Shown one piece after another: positions 60,641-64,000 of a stretch of 64,000 nt of DNA. The notes under the pieces are model-generated. The model did no database searches. It was given only the letters and a program-made list of their open reading frames with translations, and was not told the DNA's origin. The stretch is taken from the NCBI RefSeq assembly GCF_001546855.1, contig NZ_KQ958206.1, forward strand, positions 2,104 to 66,103, written 5' to 3'. Each line of letters opens with the position of its first letter. Position 1 is the stretch's first letter. The position numbers and the translations under genes were made by a program. This DNA comes from Megasphaera sp. MJR8396C. Its GTDB lineage: Bacteria; Bacillota; Negativicutes; Veillonellales; Megasphaeraceae.

Positions 60641-61495
60641 ATGGTGAAAAAACTATGTTCCTGGATCATTGGTGTCATCCTCACCGTATTGGTCCTCCTC
60701 ATCGGCGTGTTTTCCTTTTGGTATTTCGGTTCGACTAACTATCATCTGACCGGCGTGCCGGTTTTGAACTATCATCAGGTCAATAATAAGTTCAATACGG
60801 TATTGACCATGAAACCTGCCGATTTTGAAGAACAGATAAAGTACCTTCATGATAACGACTACCATGCTATCACGTTGGAACAATTCGATGCCTATATGCG
60901 GGGCGAAGGCGATTTGCCCGACCGGCCAATCCTCATTACCTTTGACGACGGCTATGTCGATAATTATGAAGATGCCTATCCCATCTTACAGAATTATCAC
61001 ATGCGGGGGACGATTTTCCTCATTATCAATCTCGTGGGGACACCAGGCTATCTGACCTGGGACCAGGTGCATGAAATGGCTGCCGGCGGGATGGAATTCG
61101 GGTCCCATACGATGAGTCATAAGCCCTTGACCAGCTTTGACCGCAATGGGGCGCGGTATGAACTGCAGGCTTCTAAGGCTGCCATTGAAAAAGCTACCGG
61201 GAAGCCTTGTGAATTCATTGCTTTTCCGGAAGGGAAGTATAATGATATGGTCATGGAAGAAACGAAGGAAGCCGGCTACCGCTATGCCTTTACGGTCAAT
61301 ACGGGCCGCGATTTCCCTTGGGATGATCCCTATGACCTCGATCGGGTTCCCTTGTTTGAAGGACCTATCAGTTTCAATCATTTCCGCTTCCGCCTGACCT
61401 TCAGCGCCTTCAGCGCGCTCTTGTGGAAGAGCCACCAATACTTCAGCCATATCGAAATCACCAAAGACTTGGCTCAGCATATTCCCGAACCGTAG
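60641..61495 (+). CDS. Membrane-anchored polysaccharide deacetylase
   Basis: 284 residues. N-terminal transmembrane anchor (about 8-28), then a NodB-type carbohydrate esterase 4 domain: ITFDDGYVDNYED (Asp102, Asp103) and FGSHTMSHKPL (His155, His159) give the catalytic Asp and metal triad. It removes acetyl groups from a wall or surface glycan in the periplasm. Substrate unknown. Confidence 0.92.
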   Translation: MVKKLCSWIIGVILTVLVLLIGVFSFWYFGSTNYHLTGVPVLNYHQVNNKFNTVLTMKPADFEEQIKYLHDNDYHAITLEQFDAYMRGEGDLPDRPILITFDDGYVDNYEDAYPILQNYHMRGTIFLIINLVGTPGYLTWDQVHEMAAGGMEFGSHTMSHKPLTSFDRNGARYELQASKAAIEKATGKPCEFIAFPEGKYNDMVMEETKEAGYRYAFTVNTGRDFPWDDPYDLDRVPLFEGPISFNHFRFRLTFSAFSALLWKSHQYFSHIEITKDLAQHIPEP

Positions 61496-61514
61496 TAGGG
61501 AAGCGTCTTTGACA

Positions 61515-61558
61515 ACGAAACCCCTGTTTCAGGATATACCTGAAGCAGGGGCTTTTGG
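61515..61558. terminator. Terminator after the deacetylase gene
   Basis: CCCCTG.TTCAGG / CCTGAAGCAGGGG nested stem followed by CTTTT; it lies between convergent genes. Confidence 0.8.
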
Positions 61559-61568
61559 CTGTATGGAA

Positions 61569-62453
61569 CTAGAATCTGCCGGTAAGGACCGCGTCCTGCA
61601 GGAGGCTTACGTTGTCCGTATCGTATTCGATCTGTTCCGACCAGCGGCGGAGGGCTTCGGGAAGGTCACCGGTGGCCGTCGCCAGGAGGGCGATGAAGTC
61701 CGTATTGCGATTGGCATATAGGGAAAGGGCTTTGATGGGAACGCCTATAAAGGTTTCTAATTGGCGGTAGAAGATGTAATCGTATATCCGCTGGTATAAG
61801 GCCTGGTTGCGTGCGATGGAAGCCTGCACGGCCTCTCTTTTCGGCGGCCTCGTCTGTAAGGCCGTAAGGGCCTCCGTCCAAGCCTCGTCGATGGGCTCCG
61901 TTTCAGACAGCACGGCTAAGAGACGTTTGGCAGCGTCCTCTGACGTATCGGGTTCATAGGTGAGTGCTTCTTTTGGAAGGTCACAGCCGAGGTCGATTAG
62001 CAGTTCGGCTAGGGTTTTCGATGTCGACGGATCTTCGCTGTCGGAGAAGTGAAGGGGACCTTTTTCCCCCAGCAGCAGTTCGCAGGCGGCTTCACAGGCA
62101 AGGCCCAGGCCGCCAAGTTCTTGTTCTCGACCGTCTTTATCGGTGATGACTTCAAAGAAGCGGGGATGGAGGCTGCAGATGTCGCAGAGGATATCTTCTC
62201 CTCCTTCTAAAATGAGCCGGCAGAGTCCGTCGGGACGAAGGAAGGGACAGGCTTCGTCTTTGGTCAGGACGAAGTGCCAGGCATCAGGCCCTTTTTCGAT
62301 ATGGTTTCGGATGGATTCACCTAAAGGGCCTGGCAGTTCTTGGTAGTAAGCGGCCGTGTCCTTGTCGATGTCGATTTCCCAGCCCTTACAGCACGTGTGC
62401 TGGCAATCACCGGCCTTACAGCGGAAATGGGGATAAAAATCAGGTATGATCAA
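61569..62453 (-). CDS. FliB-like Cys-cluster protein (flagellin lysine-N-methylase family)
   Basis: 294 residues from TTG 62453 (AAAGGA 7 nt upstream); the longer frame runs into the preceding terminator. N-terminal Cys-rich motif FRCKAGDCQHTCCKGWEIDID and a second group ACPFLRPDGLC...CDICSLHPRF, as in FliB/YkgJ-type proteins that bind a metal or Fe-S cluster. FliB methylates flagellin lysines in Salmonella, but no flagellar gene is in the window and Megasphaera is non-motile, so the real substrate is probably another surface protein. Confidence 0.82.
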   Translation of the reverse strand: MIIPDFYPHFRCKAGDCQHTCCKGWEIDIDKDTAAYYQELPGPLGESIRNHIEKGPDAWHFVLTKDEACPFLRPDGLCRLILEGGEDILCDICSLHPRFFEVITDKDGREQELGGLGLACEAACELLLGEKGPLHFSDSEDPSTSKTLAELLIDLGCDLPKEALTYEPDTSEDAAKRLLAVLSETEPIDEAWTEALTALQTRPPKREAVQASIARNQALYQRIYDYIFYRQLETFIGVPIKALSLYANRNTDFIALLATATGDLPEALRRWSEQIEYDTDNVSLLQDAVLTGRF

Positions 62454-62484
62454 AAGAAGCGTCCTTTCTGGGATACATAGGGAA

Positions 62485-62517
62485 CAAAAAAGGAGCTGCC
62501 GCAACAGCTCCTTTTTG
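62485..62517 (-). terminator. Terminator of the UPF0173-CCG-like unit
   Basis: AAAAAGGAGCTG/CAGCTCCTTTTT stem with T-run on the - strand, 5 nt after the hydrolase stop. The FliB-like gene starts just beyond, so it may depend on read-through or an unseen promoter. Confidence 0.9.
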
Positions 62518-62521
62518 AAAG

Positions 62522-63187
62522 CTAGAATTCATATGTCGTTCCCGGCTCTACGACCTGTACGGGAATATTGTACTTCGTTTCCGTCAGTTTTTTGTATTCC
62601 TGCGGGTCGGCTTCGATGATCGGCCAGGTCTTGTAATGGATGGGGATGACGAAATGGGGCTGCACCCATAAGGCTGCCAGAGCCGCATCTTCCATGCCCA
62701 TGGTGAAGTTGTCGCCAATGGGCAAAATGGCACAATCGATTTGACCGAAGCGGTCGAGAATTTTCATATCTGAGAAGAGGCCTGTATCACCGGCAAAGTA
62801 AACGCGCTTGCCGCCGAACTCGACGATGACACCACAGGCCAGTCCGCCTGCAATGCCCGAGCCGTGGAAGGCCGGAGTCAGACGCACCCTGCCAAAGGGG
62901 AAAGCGGCACTGCCGCCGACGTGCATGGCGTGGGCCTTACAGCCGGCATTTCCTGCTTTTCCCGCGATTTCTGCCGTGCTGATAATCGTTGCGTCATTGG
63001 CTTTGGCAATCGCTTCAGCATCGCCGTAGTGGTCGCCGTGACCGTGGGTGATGATGATGTATTGACAGGCAATATCCGTCGGACAGACGTCTGTCCAGGG
63101 GTTGTCTGTAATGAACGGATCAAAGAGAATCGTCGTAACGTCATCAGAAAGGGTGAATGCGGAATGACCATAGTAGTTAAATTTCAT
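62522..63187 (-). CDS. UPF0173 metal-dependent hydrolase (beta-lactamase fold)
   Basis: 221 residues, standard length. Metallo-beta-lactamase fold: HSAFTL, metal motif ITHGHGDHYGDA (HxHxDH), AFHGSG, FAGDTGLFSDM, and IPIHYKTWP near the C-terminus. The family's substrate is unknown. RBS GGAGCAGAGG. It lies 25 bp downstream of the CCG-like gene on the same strand. Confidence 0.93.
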   Translation of the reverse strand: MKFNYYGHSAFTLSDDVTTILFDPFITDNPWTDVCPTDIACQYIIITHGHGDHYGDAEAIAKANDATIISTAEIAGKAGNAGCKAHAMHVGGSAAFPFGRVRLTPAFHGSGIAGGLACGVIVEFGGKRVYFAGDTGLFSDMKILDRFGQIDCAILPIGDNFTMGMEDAALAALWVQPHFVIPIHYKTWPIIEADPQEYKKLTETKYNIPVQVVEPGTTYEF

Positions 63188-63212
63188 GATAGCCTCTGCT
63201 CCTAAAGACGAA

Positions 63213-63641
63213 TCAGTCTTTTTCTGTACTGTTCAAGCTCCATTTCTTCCATTCTTCGAGCCAGTCTTTGACGTGTTTCTGCGGGAGCGAGCCACAGAAG
63301 GTGTTCTTTAAGGTCTGGCGGAGTTCGGCTTCTTTGGCACCGAGGGGATAGACGTCTTTGTATTCGTCATAGACGTTCCAGAAGTCGCGCATATGCAGGT
63401 TTGCATAGGTTTCGCCATAGATTTTGAAACAGGTATCGCATAAGGTGATGAAGACGGCTTCATCGTTGTGCTGATTGGCGTCGTCGAGGAAACAGCAGCG
63501 GGTATAGAGATGCATGTTGCTGCCGAAGAGCTGACGCAGGTAATCGTAGACTTCGGAAACCATCTGGGGCTGCAGCTGCAGCAGTCGACAGCCGGGAGCG
63601 AAATACATAGGATACTGAGCAATGTTGTCAAAATTGTCCAT
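63213..63641 (-). CDS. Small protein with CCG-like cysteine signature
   Basis: 142 residues from ATG 63641 (AGAGGTG upstream); the longer frame precedes that site. Cysteines Cys18, Cys49-Cys50, Cys68 and Cys71 are spaced C-x30-CC-x17-C-x2-C (PGCRLL, TRCCFLDD, LCDTCFK). This recalls the CCG domain of heterodisulfide reductase B-type proteins (C-x30-39-CC-x35-C-x2-C), but the second gap is only half as long. It may bind a non-cubane Fe-S cluster or zinc. Family not recognised with confidence. Confidence 0.75.
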   Translation of the reverse strand: MDNFDNIAQYPMYFAPGCRLLQLQPQMVSEVYDYLRQLFGSNMHLYTRCCFLDDANQHNDEAVFITLCDTCFKIYGETYANLHMRDFWNVYDEYKDVYPLGAKEAELRQTLKNTFCGSLPQKHVKDWLEEWKKWSLNSTEKD

Positions 63642-63748
63642 AAAAAGACACCTCTTTCTAAGAAATTTACAGAAAAACTGCATTTCTATTAAATAATAAC
63701 TATTATTCATAAGTGTACCATAAAAAAGTCATAAACGCAATGTTCCTC

Positions 63749-63777
63749 TTGTACTTCCTGTATAAATCCTGTACAAT
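63749..63777 (+). promoter_or_regulatory. Promoter of trmL
   Basis: TTGTAC, 17-bp spacer, TACAAT. Confidence 0.78.
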
Positions 63778-63799
63778 ATCCATTGGAGAGTGATATAAC

Positions 63800-64000
63800 A
63801 TGCATATCGTAATGGTAGAGCCGGAAATTCCCGGCAATACGGGCAACGTTGCCCGCTTGTGTGCGGCCAATCACATGTCACTGCACTTGGTAAAACCCCT
63901 GGGTTTTTCCATTGATGATAAGCACTTAAAACGGGCAGGACTCGATTACTGGTCCCTCGTCGATGTCCAGGTCCATGAAAATTTTCAGGAAGTCCTGGAT
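63800..64000 (+). CDS. trmL: tRNA (cytidine/uridine-34 2'-O)-methyltransferase, 3' partial
   Basis: The first 67 codons are in the window. MHIVMVEPEIPGNTGNVARLC and HLVKPLGFSIDDKHLKRAGLDYW (given in two parts of the SPOUT N-terminus) identify TrmL (YibK), which methylates the wobble nucleotide of tRNA-Leu isoacceptors. ATG 63800 is preceded by GGAGAG. Confidence 0.93.
   Translation, partial: MHIVMVEPEIPGNTGNVARLCAANHMSLHLVKPLGFSIDDKHLKRAGLDYWSLVDVQVHENFQEVLD

Noticed and set aside
1-64000. Mobile element, prophage, toxin-antitoxin or CRISPR content
   Set aside because: No transposase, integrase, terminal inverted repeats, att-like duplication beside the tRNA, or regularly spaced repeats were seen.

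Overview
The window looks like a chromosomal segment of a diderm Firmicute (Negativicutes), most likely Megasphaera and plausibly M. elsdenii. This is inference from content, not from a database search. The pointers are: an SLH-domain outer-membrane porin and a trimeric autotransporter that also carries an SLH domain (the peptidoglycan-anchored outer membrane typical of Negativicutes); a 484-residue [FeFe]-hydrogenase with only two N-terminal [4Fe-4S] clusters, the size and layout known for the M. elsdenii enzyme; Firmicute-type L21-Prp-L27 and hrcA-grpE-dnaK-dnaJ operons; and strong Firmicute-like promoters and Shine-Dalgarno sites. Most genes lie on the + strand. No insertion sequence, prophage, CRISPR array or integrase is visible, so this is mainly core genome with a few accessory islands.

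Layout. 1-2.2 kb: 3' end of a YadA-type adhesin with a C-terminal SLH domain. 2.4-4.1 kb (-): Tat-exported DUF362 protein and a MerR regulator with a 19-bp-spacer promoter. 4.15 kb: tRNA-Val. 4.3-6.3 kb: structured leader with terminator, DUF2520 oxidoreductase (possible ketopantoate reductase) and panB. 6.4-8.3 kb: split transketolase behind an unassigned structured leader. 8.4-11.5 kb: nicotinate phosphoribosyltransferase, larE, nth. 11.5-15.9 kb: SAM-I riboswitch controlling a BrnQ-type permease, then aldehyde dehydrogenase and malic enzyme. 16-25.1 kb: OsmC-like protein, then the heat-shock operon hrcA-grpE-dnaK-dnaJ running on into prmA-rsmE-mtaB, a HIT protein and a 42-residue membrane peptide. 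25.2-28.2 kb: yraN-yifB(comM)-dprA, a DNA-uptake/recombination group.

29.2-36 kb is the most interesting block. A small membrane protein is followed by two small proteins and a P1B-type ATPase that share a degenerate, cysteine-free HMA-like module, and the ATPase has SCGLKL in place of the CPC transport motif. Next to it lies a feo ferrous-iron import operon (DUF2325, feoA, feoB, Cys-rich membrane peptide) with a consensus promoter and a Fur-like box. Import and probable efflux of metal therefore sit side by side.

36-44 kb: UvrA-like ATPase, LysR regulator diverging from a flavodoxin/cyclophilin-like/lipoprotein/SDR operon, Ala-tRNAPro deacylase-like protein, Asp/Glu racemase family protein and pirin. 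44-52 kb: envelope-related genes (TPR protein, M15-like peptidase, serine hydrolase, alanine racemase, MOP-superfamily flippase) plus an aminotransferase. 52-59 kb: ABC-F ATPase, [FeFe]-hydrogenase, major SLH porin, AMIN-domain amidase. 59-64 kb: rplU-prp-rpmA with a leader, a hypothetical protein, polysaccharide deacetylase, and on the - strand a FliB-like Cys-cluster protein, a UPF0173 hydrolase and a small protein with a CCG-like cysteine signature. The window ends inside trmL.

Starts were chosen from Shine-Dalgarno spacing and, in one case, promoter position. Several differ from the longest open frame, and GTG or TTG starts are proposed for merR, pncB, dprA, the 28.2-kb kinase-like gene, the racemase, the amidase and the FliB-like gene.
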